NCBI GenBank assembly: GCA_018524725.1
Contig: JAEUWP010000503.1
Location: forward strand, 179,758 to 243,757
Length of the DNA: 64,000 bases
Direction of reading: 5' to 3'
Source of the DNA: Podaxis mareebaensis
Lineage: Eukaryota > Basidiomycota > Agaricomycetes > Agaricales > Agaricaceae
Position 1 is the stretch's first letter, and the number at the start of each line of letters is the position of its first letter. The notes beneath the pieces were generated by a model that was not told the origin of the DNA, did not search any database, and saw nothing but the letters and a program-made list of their open reading frames with translations. Position numbers and translations under genes: made by a program. Below are positions 1 through 12,224 of the stretch, one piece after another.

Positions 1-980
1 CCCATGCACGCGAGAGAAAGCGGAAGAAGCGACGATCAGACAGAGATCTCCGCAAGTCGAAGAAGACCTCACTTACCCCATAATGCAACTACGGGTTTTT
101 CCTTTTCTTTGAGGTAATTAGGACTGTCCAATACGCCCTTTTCGCGCACGAGGTGCACCCAATCGCGCTCGAGTACTCTCACAATGCGATCGGCTGGGAC
201 ACCGGATACATCATACCTATACAATGTGGTGATCGGAATGTGAACAAGGTGGAAGTATCAAAGGAGGGACTTACATGATTGCAAATACCCGGCCTTCTTT
301 CTCTGCAGCCTCTCGGACACGATCGCCAACCTCGTCGCGTATCTTCCGAATTCCCTCATTTCCTGCCTCGAGATCGGTCTGACCCGCGAAACGTTGCAAG
401 AAAGCCCCATCTACGCCGTGTTCCGCCATCCAGTGGAAATGTCTACAGCAGTTGGTCAATAGAATGTTCTAGAGAATGCTACTGCCCTGTAGGTGGGACT
501 CACCTCTGCACAGTCTTGCTATTTCTTGAGGAAAAAAGGAAGACTTGTTCGCCTGTTTTCGTTTTCAAGCCTGGTGCGGGGTAGAGTTCAGAAGGAGAGT
601 ACGAGGATACGTCGGGCCATAGGTCAGTATTGGGCCGCCCTCCGTCAGGGATCGGATATGTGAACCAATGTAGCCAGCCGTGGTGACCTAAAGCTGGATA
701 TGAGCCAAAATCGCTGTAATCAGGTCGATGGAGTGCTCACCTGGACCCACTGGCTCTCCATCGCCAGCACATGTAAACCTACGCAGTCAATTCTGGGCGC
801 CAACTCGGTGCTGTGAGCACACCACGCACCACCCTTGATAGCCAACCAAAAACTTGTCCTGGATGGTTGAAGGATCAGCACTATATACCACGTAGGGCGC
901 ATAAGTACATTTGTTTCAGCTAGCGACACACTGGCTCACCGCTTTATCCTGCGCTCTAATGTTGAACTTGAGCTAGCCAT
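1..980 (-). CDS. GH71/99-like glycoside hydrolase, 3' end beyond window
   Basis: Six exons read on the minus strand: 980-940, 880-830, 778-741, 687-504, 442-275 and 216-77. The introns are GT-AG and 51-61 bases long. A further donor at 76 carries the gene past the left edge. ATG 980 is chosen because it opens directly into the conserved start ADPSTIQDKFLVGYQGW. Later segments are GHHGWLHWFTYP, LWPDVSSYSPSELYP, QVFLFSSRNSKTVQRHFHWM, HGVDGAFLQRFAG, RVFAIMYDVSGVPADRIVRV and WVHLVREKGVLDSPNYLK. These match the TIM-barrel proteins usually annotated in fungi and bacteria as xylosidase/arabinosidase or GH71/GH99-like. The substrate is not known from sequence. I see no signal peptide before the domain (MASSSSTLERRIKR), so it may be cytosolic. 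All visible splice joints keep frame, so the gene looks functional. It is divergent from the kinase at 1115, with 134 bases between the two start codons. Confidence 0.82.
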
Positions 981-1114
981 GATGGTGGTAGCGAAGAAAG
1001 ATGTTGAAGATGTTAAGCGGCGTCTATCCGCAAACAACCAGAATTTAGCAGTGCCAGATCACTGTCAGTCGCCGTCTGTCAGGCATCTGCTGCCCTGTCA
1101 GTGCCACGATCATC

Positions 1115-1923
1115 ATGGATTCCCTTGCCGCCGACCTCGCTGTCAACCTTGTCACACGTCTCAACGAGTACCAAATCCACGATCATTACGCGTGTTTATG
1201 GCTGACAGGCGCCTAGGACACCCCCTAACAAACGTCTACTCGTCGGTATTGCAGGCATCCCAGCTTCTGGCAAATCAACACTTGCACTTTCTCTCGTTAC
1301 CAAGCTAACAGAGTCTCTCGCGGGCGCGACCGCAACGCATGCCGCGATCCTCGTGGGACTCGATGGCTGGCATTACACCCGCGCGGAGCTCGATGCCATG
1401 CCGGATCCCAAACTCGCGCATGACAGGCGGGGTGCGCACTGGACGTTCAATGGTGCTTCCTATGTCAACTTCGTCCGTTCTCTCCGTGAAGATATCACAG
1501 CTACGACCCCAGTGATCACTGCACCTTCGTTCGACCACGCTCTCAAGGACCCTGCACCTGATGCTGTCGCCATTCACCCTCACCACCGTATCGTTATTAT
1601 TGAAGGACTCTACACATTCCTTTCCACTGATCCTTGGGTTGAGGCTGGAAAACTCTTGGATGAGCGGTGGTTCATCCAGGTGGATATGTCCAAGGCGCAA
1701 AACCGCCTTGTCAAGCGACACGTTATCACTGGGGTTGCAAAGGACATGGAGGAAGCACTCTGGAGGGCGCGGGAGAATGATGGGCCAAGTAAGTTGATTC
1801 GACGCTGCTAATATGGATATCCTTTGACTCTCCGTTCTAGACGGCAAATTTATCATCGACAATATGTTGGAACCCACAAGAGTCATAACGAGCATTGACG
1901 ACCCTTCGTTAACACCCCCATGA
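1115..1923 (+). CDS. P-loop kinase of the uridine kinase/YFH7 family
   Basis: Three exons: 1115-1167, 1217-1788 and 1841-1923, giving 235 residues. The 49-base first intron is placed by frame; it gives MDSLAADLAVNLVTRLNETP followed by PNKRLLVGIAGIPASGKSTL. The Walker A motif is GIPASGKST, about residues 28-36. It is followed by ILVGLDGWHYTRAELD (substrate lid start), DRRGAHWTFNGASYV, IVIIEGLYTFLS (Walker B-like) and a WRARENDGPNGKFI segment near the end. This order is that of small fungal uridine kinase/phosphoribulokinase-like proteins related to yeast Yfh7. The length matches the shorter fungal members (yeast Yfh7 is longer). The true substrate is unproven. A large minus-strand reading frame across the same DNA is a shadow. 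Frame is intact throughout. Confidence 0.85.
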
Positions 1924-2784
1924 GCTTGTTACTAGCTACTTCTTGAAACGCCAACGACCATACATGCATTTGCGAGCTGGTGCTCCTCTGTCAAGCGGCA
2001 ATCATCGAGAAACCAAGAAATAGTTCTTTGTACCTCCCCGTGCACAAGTCAACTCGTAAACATTCTCTACACCCGACACACCACCTTGCCTGACATTCCT
2101 CTCACCTTTCTTTGTATTCTATGTCCGTGAATGCAATAGTGAACAACGTCATAATCGGAGGAAATGAAACGCGCCCTTCCTTCCCCACCCCTATCTCTGC
2201 CTCCTCTTGCGTGATTTCTAGGCACCTCTTATTTACAACGAAAGTATCAAAAACCCTTGACGCGCGGAAAACTAGGAGCATAATTTAGTCAAACTCAAAA
2301 CCCGCAAGTTCAAATTCCAGAAGCGTTTAATACGAAGGTTTCAATCGTTCTTGAATGACTAGCCTACACCCAATCTCCTGATCAAACTCATGTTCCGGAC
2401 TGGCAACCTATCGCCAGTCACTAGTCAGCCTTGTATCATATCTAAGTGCGTTCTTCCCCCCCCCCGGTTCACCTATTTACCCATAACCAGGGTACCGATC
2501 CGTCCAGCTGTATCCGGAAACCCGGTACGATGGACAAAGCACTGGGTCTGAAGATGCCGCAACGCACTACCCACCTCAAGGTCCTCCTCGTGTTCACCAA
2601 CTTCCCAGCGCTTATATCACCTTCCCGCGAAACGTTCCCTTCTCAGTCCACACGCAGTCACTTACGTCCGAGAGAGGGGTGCACGAGCTTACGATCATCT
2701 CCTTCCCTTTTTGCACCTCTTGGGTCCAGCTCGGATCGGACGTCCCTTCTAACCTCTCCTGATCATAGACACCGATCCCGTAAC
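1924..2784. other. intergenic, no gene seen
   Basis: The 3' flank of the kinase gene. It contains a run of C residues (about 2457-2465) and no reading frame with recognisable protein similarity. The long plus-strand frame starting near 2446 has no conserved motif and runs into the dispersed repeat. Confidence 0.6.
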
Positions 2785-3345
2785 TGTGACAGGCCAGGCT
2801 CACTCTCCACCTTCACGCAGCTACTCTACTCCAAGTTATCGGGATTGATACACGACACGACCCTCTCGAAGCCGTCCATGTTCTTTTCTCCACCCTCCCT
2901 TCACCTTCGCCCTTCGTCTTCCTTTGTTAACCTGCCAAATCTCAGGCCTTGGGTTCGAAACTCCGCCAACGGCCTCATTCTTTCCCCATTCATCTCTTAT
3001 CAAACAAGGGCAACCTTCGCGAGATTCCAGCCGCTACCAAGTAGGCTAGCGCTAGCCAAGCTGACTGGAGTTGTACGGCATTTCGTGCTGATCGTACCGA
3101 CGCAAGAGCCTTCCTATATGCTTCTCTCGTGGGCTTCTTTCAATCGTCTCCCCGGATCTCGCTGTATTGTGGATGGGGTAGATGAGTAGGCTGCCTGGCT
3201 TCTCCGCACGTTGTGGCCTGGAGGCTTCTACAACAGGTTTTGCATTGCGTCCTTGCGATGATTGGATCCTATATGACTGAAAGGCCATAGCACTCTTTGT
3301 GCTTTCCAACGGCGTGACTGCCATGGCCCTGCTGCGAAATATGTT
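2785..3345 (+). repeat. dispersed repeat, copy 1 (pair at 10290)
   Basis: About 560 bases match 10290-10850 in the same orientation with many substitutions and small indels. Shared landmarks in order are AACTGTGACA, CTCCGCCAACGGCCT, ATTCTTTCCCCA, TTCGTCTTC, CTCGTGGGCTTCT, GTATTGTGGATGG and GCTTCTCCGCACGTTGTGGC. No protein family is recognised. The copy lies just outside the 3' end of the truncated NPC1 relic. It could be a solo end of an old transposon, but no terminal inverted repeat or TG...CA ends were identified. Confidence 0.75.
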
Positions 3346-3539
3346 GAATCTATAGAAACGTAACTTGGAGTCCCAGTAGAGTGGACTGACGTCGGACCTG
3401 GACGGCGTACGGTTCACTTATGTATATTTTAGAGTGCAATGAAAATGGATTAGAAAGGGATTTGGGAGTGAAAGTGACGAACGCGCGACAAGCGGAAGCG
3501 TCACGGTGTGTTCCCCGAGTGCGTTTCTGAATTTTGAGT

Positions 3540-6500
3540 CGTCATATCAGACAAAACCTTAGAAGGCCACGTAAATGCGCGGGTTAATCGAAGCTTTGCC
3601 CCCAAAATACCGCCAGACCAACTCATCGGAGGTCCAACATCCACAAGGGCAACATGTATCTTCTCATCCCACTCCTTCCGTCCCTCAGCCTGGCCAGATG
3701 CCAGCGTACTCCCAGCGGCAGCAGTTGATGACGAACTTGCAACATTCATAAATGCCCTCGCAACGTGCGCACAAAACTTGACAGCGATGCCCAATGAAAT
3801 CGCTAGATTTATCAAACTAGTCGCATTCAAACTGACCCCCCACAATGGCATAACGCCCATCATGCTCACCACCGCCATTGCAACGACCCCAGTGACGATC
3901 GTCGCAGTGCGCCAGGATCCGAGGAGCAGCGCGGTGACGACGAGTACAGAGGCAAGCCCGAGCCTGAGGACCTCCTGTGTGATCTCGACGATGTGTGCGT
4001 ATTGGTCGAAGAAAACGTAGAAGAGGGAGTAGGGGAAGACTTCAGCGCCGGTTTCTTGAGTGATCTCGTCTGCGATTCGGTATGCGGCTGCGAACGCGTT
4101 AATGTAATTGTCTTGTGACTTGAGTGGTTTGTGAAATGTGCGGAAGTGAGATTGCTTCAACCTGGGGCGAGTCTTGGGTGAATGAGAGGGCGTCGCCGAA
4201 TGCGGTTTTGCCTGCAAGGGAACATTCGGTCGTTGTTGGCGAAGCGAGCCATTGTTTGAGATATCTCATGAGCTCCTCAGGTTGAGGGAGCCTATCCATT
4301 GTGATGTTCCACGCAGGTTCGTGGTCTTCATAGCAGGGTTTGCACAGGCGAGATGGAGTGCGGCCAGTGCAAACAAAAATATGGAAGGGTTATTCTTGCG
4401 GACACGACAACATTCATCATTGACGGGATTGAGCCAACCGAGGAAGTTGTGGATCCAAGAAGCGGTGGGTTGGTTGATGAGCAAGGTTGACGGTCTCTTA
4501 ACATTCAGCTTCCAGTCGGTTTGTGAGGGGGAAGTCTTGACAAGTTGCGAACCGACCACAGAGCGCTTGTTGGTCTGCTCGATGTATAACATCAAGATCC
4601 TTAGCAGCGAAATAAACGGGAGATCCGACGTCAAGGTATGCTTCGACAGAACCGAAGTACGAGACAAGGTAAGAATCCAAGGGCAAAGCCAGACGCTGGT
4701 CTGTAGAATCAGTCAACTACGGATCTGCCAGCGGAATCTCGGGCGACTTACCCAGTCCGAGCTGCAGATGTTGGATGGAGATTACAGGTGCGACAGTTGC
4801 CCCAAGGAATATAATCATGACACCGGCTTTGGTAGCGGGCTTTAAGAGGAAAGACGTATAGTAACGACGGATGAACCACGCCATCTGACCAAGGCTGCTC
4901 AAGCCAGCAGATGTCTCTGGTAGTGCAATTCGAGACGAGAGGTGAATGCAAGGGAAGCAGTCAACACGACTGCTCTGAAACGAAGTCAGTCAAACGAGTG
5001 AGGATGCCTGGGAACCGAATTGACCTCGACGCGTTTTAGATCCAAAAGCAAGGCACTGACAAATACGGTCACTTGCAGTGTCGCATTGATCAACACGCTT
5101 CCGGCAGCATACAACGCAAAGTTGCGCACAGCAGGCATGGGGACCAAACTTCCCAGAGCAAAGGCCACGGTCTCCGCGATGGTGCTAAACAAGATGGAAG
5201 GTCCCATCCTCGCCAATGCACGTGCCACCCCCTGCTCTGCGCTCAGATACAACGGGAGTGAAGTACAACACATGTCTACATGTGTTGGCTCAAATGGTGA
5301 GCGGTGAGAGTTAGTGGGAGATAATGGGCTCGGGTAGTTCCTTGTGCGGTTGGTGCTGCATTAGATGCATGAAGTGCGTTCTGACGGTCAAGCTCATGGA
5401 CAAGGGAGGGACTCTGGCGATAACGAGTGACTCTGATGCCCAATAAAAAGAAAAACCCAACAGCAGTCGAGGTATGTAGATAGAAGGACCAAGCAGATGG
5501 TGAAAAGTCCAAGCATCGCCTTTGAGTTGGCAAAAGAGCCGAGGAGACCGGGGGAAATGGTGTGAATATTACGGGAGTCCGATTGAAAGATCAGATGATA
5601 CATTAGACCGCTCGAAGAGTTTTGGCAAGTTGCGGATCCACTGAATAAACGAGGATATAACACCATCTTCATTTTTTGTTGCGGATCCACTGCCAAGTGT
5701 TAAGGAGACGTAGGGGAACATAGCCAAGTACGACAAAACGACAACGCAAACATCTGTGTTTGTACTCTTGTTGAGTTCCTCCTCGAGGGATACCCCAGTC
5801 GAGAAAACGACTGACGGATCAGACTCTGCCTCAGAGCGTTGACTCAACTAGGTGAGGCATTCACGCAAGGCAATCTCCCATTCCGTGATTATGGCTTGTT
5901 TGTGTGGATCAAGTGAGTCGGGAACAGCATATGTAACAATGAGAGCCTCTGCTTTCAAGTACTCTATAAAGCCCTTGTCATTGACAGGAAACCCCCCCCT
6001 TCCTAACACAAATTGTGGTTCAAGCGGTTGCTCAAAATCGGGTAGACAATCGACCGGGCTCCAAGCGCACTCCTCGAGGTGGTCGGCCCGAGTGTCGGGG
6101 TCATAACCATACGAATCATCTCCATACCAAGCCGCGACGGACTGCGCGACACATGCTCCACGAGGACGTGCAGGCTTGAAGCAAACGTCATCGAGAGTGA
6201 ATCCGTTGGGCGAAACGAGATCGCGAATATCTCGTTCAACCTCAAACCAGTACTTAGGGTGGTCCTAAGACGACACTAGACCCTTCTCGCCAACGGTGAT
6301 TGACGTGGTGGTGGTATTGTTAGGGTTTGACCCTGTTACCTGGGATGCAGCAGTAACGAAGATTTGTTCGGTGGGATAGAATGGTCCGAAATGCTGGTCA
6401 AAGTACTCCTGCACCCCGCTCTCCGAGTCTGGGGCTACCCATAAGCGGACAGGATCTGTTTTATAAGGGATACAATTGCGAATATGAACCAAGGGTGACT

Positions 6501-7840
6501 GGCAGCGAAAAGGCCAAGGTGATAAAAGCTTTTACGGATCATGTTGTTGAGACGATACGGACAAGGTTGGACTGTCTCAGTAGGGTCAAGTAAAGCTGCT
6601 CCTCGACGCGAGTGGCGGGATTCGGACTTAGTACCTAGGGAGTCCCCCTCGATATACTGCGATAACGATGCGGCACCAACAAGACCACGTGTGCGAATCC
6701 TTGGTGAGGCGGTCTCTTCTGAAAGGGCAACGCATTCGTAAGAGACCTCTCGCGGCAGTGACGCCGAAAGGTAGAAATGCCGTATAACCCGTCGGAAAGC
6801 CCAGAACCGTCAACGAATAAGTGATTATGAGGATGAAGGATAAGCATGACAGCGAACCAACGATATAGGTAGGGTCCCGCATCAGGTAAGGGAACGGGTG
6901 GTGAGACGTGTGGTGGGACAATCAATGCAAATACACCGGCTAGTCAGGTCGCTATCGTAGCAGTTCCGAGGTGGAGCACCGTAGGGGGAAATTTCGATGG
7001 ACGGAGTGGTTGGGAAAATGACCTGAAAAGGACTTCCAAGGGGTCTCTCGTCGCCCAGGAATTTGAAAAATGCAGGGTAGTCCTTCCCACCACTCCCAAT
7101 GAAATCCATGGCATAACCGTTGTGACACCGAACTGCACATTTTTGCAGCTATCGTAGAACCTTTGCCAAACTTCTCCGTAACGAAGAAATCGGCAGACTT
7201 GAACTGCTGTCAGAGCACTCGAAGACTCTTGGGTTGTAGTGATGGTCACGAACTCAGCCTGGTGAGGAGAGCACGTAAAGGAACAAAAGAATGTCCTGAA
7301 ATTATTCCTGCAAGCAGGACAGGATGCTAGGAAAGCTTCCGTTTAGACAAAGTTGTTCTTGAGTGTCTCGACCTAGTCGGAGGTGCAGCAGACTGGTCCG
7401 TTGGCGAGCTCAGCCCCGCAAACCCCTACGAGTAGTGAACGAGCATCATCACCTTCAGACTGCAGTAGAATAAAGTGAGCATTATTTGTAGAAAGACGAG
7501 GGAGAATGACGTGCCTCCTTTGGCGGTCCATCATACGGACATGGCAGAGGTTTGAACCCCTTGGTGCCGCATGATGACCGCATAGTGCACCGTCCGACAT
7601 TTCCCCCATTATCGCTCACGCTGAACAACCAGGTTTTACGAAGTTCAAAATTGAGAGTAGACAGACAATTCTAGAGGCGGCACAAACACAGAGGGCTGAG
7701 ATGACGAGAGAGCGAGGACAGTGAGGACGGGGATGCGAGGTCGCCACAGGTCGCCAGGTGAGTGAATGAGCACGTGAATAACAGTGCAAGCTCAGATCAT
7801 GCCTATTAATCACTCTCATGACTTCTGTCGCTTCCACAAT
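3540..7840 (-). pseudogene. NPC1: NPC1/NCR1 sterol-transporter pseudogene, C-terminally truncated
   Basis: Colinear pieces of a Niemann-Pick C1 protein are readable on the minus strand. The N-terminal domain has RSSCGTKGF-KPLPCPYDGPP (7.5-7.6 kb), GPVCCTSD, FLASCPACRNNFR and FLGDERPLGSPF. Then come SCLSFILIITYSLTVLGF (6.85 kb), TDPVRLWVAPDSES (6.45 kb), FEVERDIRDLVSPNGFTLDD (6.2 kb), STGVSLEEELNKSTNTDV (5.8 kb), the sterol-sensing region (GPSILFSTIAETVAFALGS, 5.2 kb), DQRLALPLDSYLVSYF (4.7 kb) and PYSLFYVFFDQYAHIVEITQ (4.0 kb). Lesions: in-frame TAG at 7375-7373, TAA at 7345-7343, several one-base frameshifts (for example near 7180, 7120 and 6925), loss of sequence before TDPVRLW, and loss of the last transmembrane block after ALVDVGPP. 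In living fungi NPC1 is a vacuolar/lysosomal membrane sterol exporter. This copy cannot make it. A functional copy presumably lies elsewhere. Confidence 0.88.
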
Positions 7841-7854
7841 GACCGAATCTATCC

Positions 7855-9640
7855 AGTTCCAAACCAGCCCCCAAACCAGTCCCTAAAGCAGCCCTCAAAT
7901 GCTACAAGGCCCCCCCCCCCAAAAAAAAATACGATTCGTGGGCAGCAAGTCTGCTAAACCATCCAGGCCAGGAGTGCAATCCTTCGTCACCAACCAGATC
8001 CCCCAAGATACCCTCCATGACGATCAACTCAATGCTGCAACCCGACAACTCCCTTCCAGCTACTCATTTGAGATTCACAAAACGATACACCGTATCCGCA
8101 AAAATACCGCCACCATGGTTGCTCTTCAAATGCCAGAAGGTTTTCAGATGTTTGTTTGCACCACCGCAGATATAATCGAGCAGTGCCCAGGAAATTCTCG
8201 ACAGCGGTGGATAACTTGCTGAAGGTGTCCGGCAGGTTCACCAGCGCCTTGACCGTTATCATGGGAGATGTCACGTATGGGGCGTGCTGTATAGATGACT
8301 ACACTGCGATAGCTCTTGGGTGTGATATGATGGTGCACTATGGTCACACCTGTTTGGGTGCGTTTCTCACTTTCCAGTTCTTATGCGTTATCTCACATGG
8401 CATAGTCCCCGTGGACCAGACATCCATCAAGACATTCTATGTCTTTGTTGAAATCGGGATTGACTCTCCCCACCTCCATCAGACTATTAGGCTCCATTTT
8501 CCGAGCGATAGATAGAGCTTCAGAAAACGTTTGTTTGATGCTGAAGAAGGGTCCAGTCTCACTCCTGCCGGTGTACGGGTAAGCTCTGCGCTGTCTCAAC
8601 TTCGAATAGAAGGACCCTCTAACGGTTTCCCTGGAAAGGAGCTTGACCAATCGTCTAGACCATCAGAACCAACGCGTCTGACTCTCGTGTCAACGATCCA
8701 ATTCGTTGCGGCCCTGCAGAGATCGAAGGAGGATCCCCCGACCGAACAGCAAAATGTTATCCAAGATATCGTTTCTGGGCTGATGAAGAATGAAACTGGC
8801 GATGACAATGCTGTCCCCCAACGTAGCGGACACAAATTCTGAGCGGGACCGTACGAAGCCACAATACCGAGGTCGAAGCCCTTGTCGCCAGGGGAAATTC
8901 TCGGGTGTACCGCCCCAACCTTGAAGGATGTAGATGCGCTAATGTCTGTATTTTTCGCTTTGCCTGTTCGTTTTCTCATTATTTCGCTAGATACTTGGAC
9001 GCTTCCATCTGGAATCTATCATGGTTGCCAACCCTAGTGTCCCTGCATTCCGCTATGGCCCATACTTTAAAAAGTTCACAAGGGAGCGATATAATCACTA
9101 TGAAATGTAACACATCAGGGATCATGCAGTCCAGGCGGAGTATTGAGGCGTATCAGGCACCTGAAGCCGTCGAAAGTTACTTGAACGGATCTCTCTGGGG
9201 AGTGGTATTGGGGACATTGGATCGCCAGGGCAACTTCAATCGAATGCAGGTGAGTGAATATATGTCCTCCATGGGACCTTCAAACGTACAGTGGCTGACA
9301 ATCTCCACTGTATGCTATCGCACGACAACTGGAAGCTTCGACAACACCCATCCCTTACTTCCCGTCCTCTTATCCGAGCCCTCGCCCGCAAAGCTTGTTC
9401 TCTTCAATCCCCACGTCTCGACGTTCATTCAAACGTCTTGCCTACGTCTCTCAATTGACTGGGGCTACGCGTTCGACCGTCCGCCACTCGGTCCTTACGG
9501 GGCGACCGTCGCTGTCGGTAGCGCGCCGAGCTGGTTTGGTTCCAAAACAGAGGACTCTAAGAATGGAGTTTACCCTATGAAGTTCTGCGAAGCGGGCAGT
9601 CCCTGGGCTATGTCAAGAGTTAATGCCTCGTTTTAAATGT
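7855..9640 (+). pseudogene. DPH1: DPH1 (diphthamide biosynthesis) pseudogene
   Basis: The frame carries [68 protein letters not shown], then after a likely intron (about 8182-8231) [27 protein letters not shown], a 48-base intron, [20 protein letters not shown] and LFDAEEGSSLTPAG. Next come [53 protein letters not shown] and RLSIDWGYAFDRP. This is DPH1, which with DPH2 forms the 4Fe-4S enzyme that makes the first bond of diphthamide on EF2. Cys positions in GACC and GHTC remain. Lesions: indels around the C-run/A-run at 7910-7929, TAG at 8513-8515, TGA at 8840-8842, a small deletion near 9000 (expected GDGRFHLES) and a TGA near 9142. It is divergent from the NPC1 relic, with start regions almost touching. 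Confidence 0.87.
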
Positions 9641-9946
9641 AGCACCGTCAGCACCAATAACGCTTTCCTTCTTTCAAGTTTGTGACAAGCCCTTGCGCGA
9701 AAAACACGAGTTTCGATATGCACTGTACATGGTCATTTCAGGACTTCATGTTCCGGCAAAGATACTGACTTGCGTGGGACACAAACTTGTCGGGCGTTGC
9801 GATCCGAACTAGGAACCCTTGTGAGTGTTGCTGCCAATAGCAGTGAATCAAGGAACCATGATACTTCCAAGTACAAGATGTATTGAAGAGCATATAAACA
9901 CCGCTTGACCTAGACACCTTTTCCGGGAGACCTGGATCTACTATCC

Positions 9947-10270
9947 CTAATCCCTAATATCATCCCTGATCTTGCTTAAGCCTCCACCCCTACTAGTAGA
10001 TCCGGACCTTGGAACCCTACTCCTGGACCGGCTGCGACTATACCTCGAGTAGGAGGAATAGGACATCGACCTTCTCCTGATGGACCTGGTGTGGCTCTTT
10101 GACCGGAAGGGACGCGATCGGGACCTCGAAACTGGGAAACGAGACATGGAACGCGGCGACCTGGAACGGCTAAGAGATATTGTACGAGAACGACTGGGGC
10201 TAACTGGGCGAACGACTCCTGGAACGTGGAGATCTTGAGCGAGGTGAGTAGGAACGTGAGATGGGACGTC
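9947..10270 (-). pseudogene. RS-domain fragment of an SR-type protein
   Basis: Minus-strand sequence encodes alternating Arg/Ser: SRSYSPRSRSPRSRSRSPS then a stop, and one frame over SRSRTISLSRSRSPRSMSR, SRSRSRPFRSK and SRYSRSRSRSRVPRSGS, ending in a stop at 9947. This looks like the RS tail of a splicing factor. There is no RRM and no ATG, and one frameshift splits the domain, so I call it a relic. It sits between the DPH1 relic and repeat copy 2. A simple arginine-rich low-complexity origin is the alternative. Confidence 0.45.
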
Positions 10271-10289
10271 CGCGACCGCCTTTGCGACC

Positions 10290-10850
10290 CCAAAACTGTG
10301 ACAAACCAAGATCACTCCGCCTTACCTCACCCAGCTACCCTATCCCAAGCTGTAGGAATTGGGACACAACAGGACCCTCCCTACGACCCTCCCTTCACGT
10401 CTCTTCACGTTCGTCCTTCGTCTTCTTTAACCTGCAAATTCTCGGGCCTCAGGCTCTCAACTCCGCCAACGGCCTGATTCTTTCCCCACACATCTCTTAT
10501 CAAGCAAGGACCACCTTCGCAGGATTCCAGCCGTTACCAAGCAAGTGCCAGCTAGCGCTAGTCAAACTGACTGGGATGAGCGGCACATTATATCGGCGGC
10601 GACTGCCTCTCAAGAGCCTTTTTTATCCCTCTCTCGTGGGCTTCTCGCGATCATTCCTCCCGGATCTCGTTGTATTGTGGATGGATTAGGTGAATAGGCT
10701 GTCCAGCTTCTCCGCACGTTGTGGCCCGGAGGTTTATACCACAGACTTCGCGTTGTGCTCTTGCGGTGGCCAGATCCCGTATGGACGAAAGGCTATACCA
10801 CTCACTGTGCTTTCTAACGGTGTGACTGCTATTGTCCTGCTGCGATTCTC
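10290..10850 (+). repeat. dispersed repeat, copy 2 (pair at 2785)
   Basis: Same family and orientation as 2785-3345. Landmarks include TTCGTCTTC, CTCCGCCAACGGCCT, CATCTCTTATCAAGCAAGGA, CTCTCGTGGGCTTCTC, GTTGTATTGTGGATGG and CTTCTCCGCACGTTGTGGC. The two copies lie outside the NPC1-DPH1 relic block on either side. Confidence 0.75.
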
Positions 10851-12224
10851 ATGCCAATCACGCACGAGTCATGGAATATACCAAACGCTGTCTAGAAACG
10901 ATTGCAGGGATTCTGATACGGACATGAATGCGATAAAAAACGGGGCTGACCTCCGCGAAACTCCAAAGCGACACCCAAACAGGGCCTCCATTGGGATGAG
11001 TTCATTGACTTGCGAGGGTGCTTTCGACTGCAGGACCTTGCAACTTCAGGTCCCTGTTCTTCCTAACAATCCTGAAAAGAACGGACGTCTCGGCGAATAT
11101 CACGCCTCACCCGGCGCCATTCTCGAACCAAAATAAGGAAACTAGGAAAACCTGGACATCGTACACCACCTTTATGTCTTCGCGCCTCCACTGCCATCTT
11201 CTGGGCTAGCAAGCAGCGTGTATGTTTGAGCCTACTCCAAAGGCACACATGTCCAGCCAAACTGTGAACCTTCATCCATCTTTAGGTGCCACCACAACGA
11301 CAAAAATACCTCTCGGAGTCATGTAAGGAAATCTATCTCCAGCTGTCATCTCCAGCATACCCGGAAGTATCATATGCATGTGTGACTCCTGCCTGTACAA
11401 GTCAAACATATAATTGAACCTACCTTTGTTGAACGCACCGTGGTTACGCGAATTGCCGTATCTGAACTGTGTTTTGGCTGGATAATTGGTCATAGTTAAC
11501 AAAAAGTGCATATACGCATTAAATCGGATATATATGGCAAAGTCTGACTTTCAAGCAGAAGGAATGTTTCCATTAGGGATGGTCGTTGAACGTTGCTGCG
11601 CACCCCAAGTGCGGACCAAACACCTATGGGGAAGCAAAAAGGAGAGCACTCGAGTGCTGCCTAGAGGAATCCAACTTCTGGCTTTGCTGAGGGCAACCCT
11701 TCCACACTGGCCGTCAAAATTGCGTTAACGTGGGGGAAGTGGTACACATGGATGGGTTAGCCAGATAGTCCCCTCCCGGCGTTTGTTGAAACATAGAAAA
11801 TAATCCGAAAAGCCTGAACTGCGGCGTAATTCTGCGTCGGTTCCCTCCCTGCTTTCGAGGTATCCTTTCTCAAGTTGGGGAAAACAGAATTCAATATTCA
11901 GGTCTTATACGTGTCTCCAATTTGGACTTTCGTGGGGTTGATCAGACTCCTATGGGATATGCATAGCCTCCCACACTTCGCTCCTAATGGGGGTGTACTG
12001 TAAATACCTCCCAAATCAAGAACTCGAGTAGTTTTCGTGTGCTTCGATACAGCTCCGATAATTGTTAGCGACTTCGCGCTTAGTGCGCGCCAATCGTCCT
12101 CGGACGTTCCTGGTATTGACAGAGTTTATTTCACTTCAAATTAGGTGGTGTATGGAATCTGTAAATACTCTAAGATACCATGAACTTGTTGTACTTGAGC
12201 TCGTCTTCGGTGTGGCTCCGTCTT
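10851..12224. other. intergenic, no gene seen
   Basis: Only short frames without recognisable motifs. This is the 3' side of the caleosin gene on the minus strand. Confidence 0.55.

Noticed and set aside
1305..1895. 196-codon minus-strand frame
   Set aside because: Lies antisense to the P-loop kinase, which has clear motifs; no similarity of its own.
2446..3189. 247-codon plus-strand frame
   Set aside because: Spans a dispersed repeat; the repeat's second copy does not preserve the same frame throughout, so it is not a gene.
8182..8231. Frameshift in DPH1 near 8.2 kb
   Set aside because: A GT...CAG intron at this place rejoins ADIIEQ with [12 protein letters not shown], so it is best read as an intron, not a lesion.
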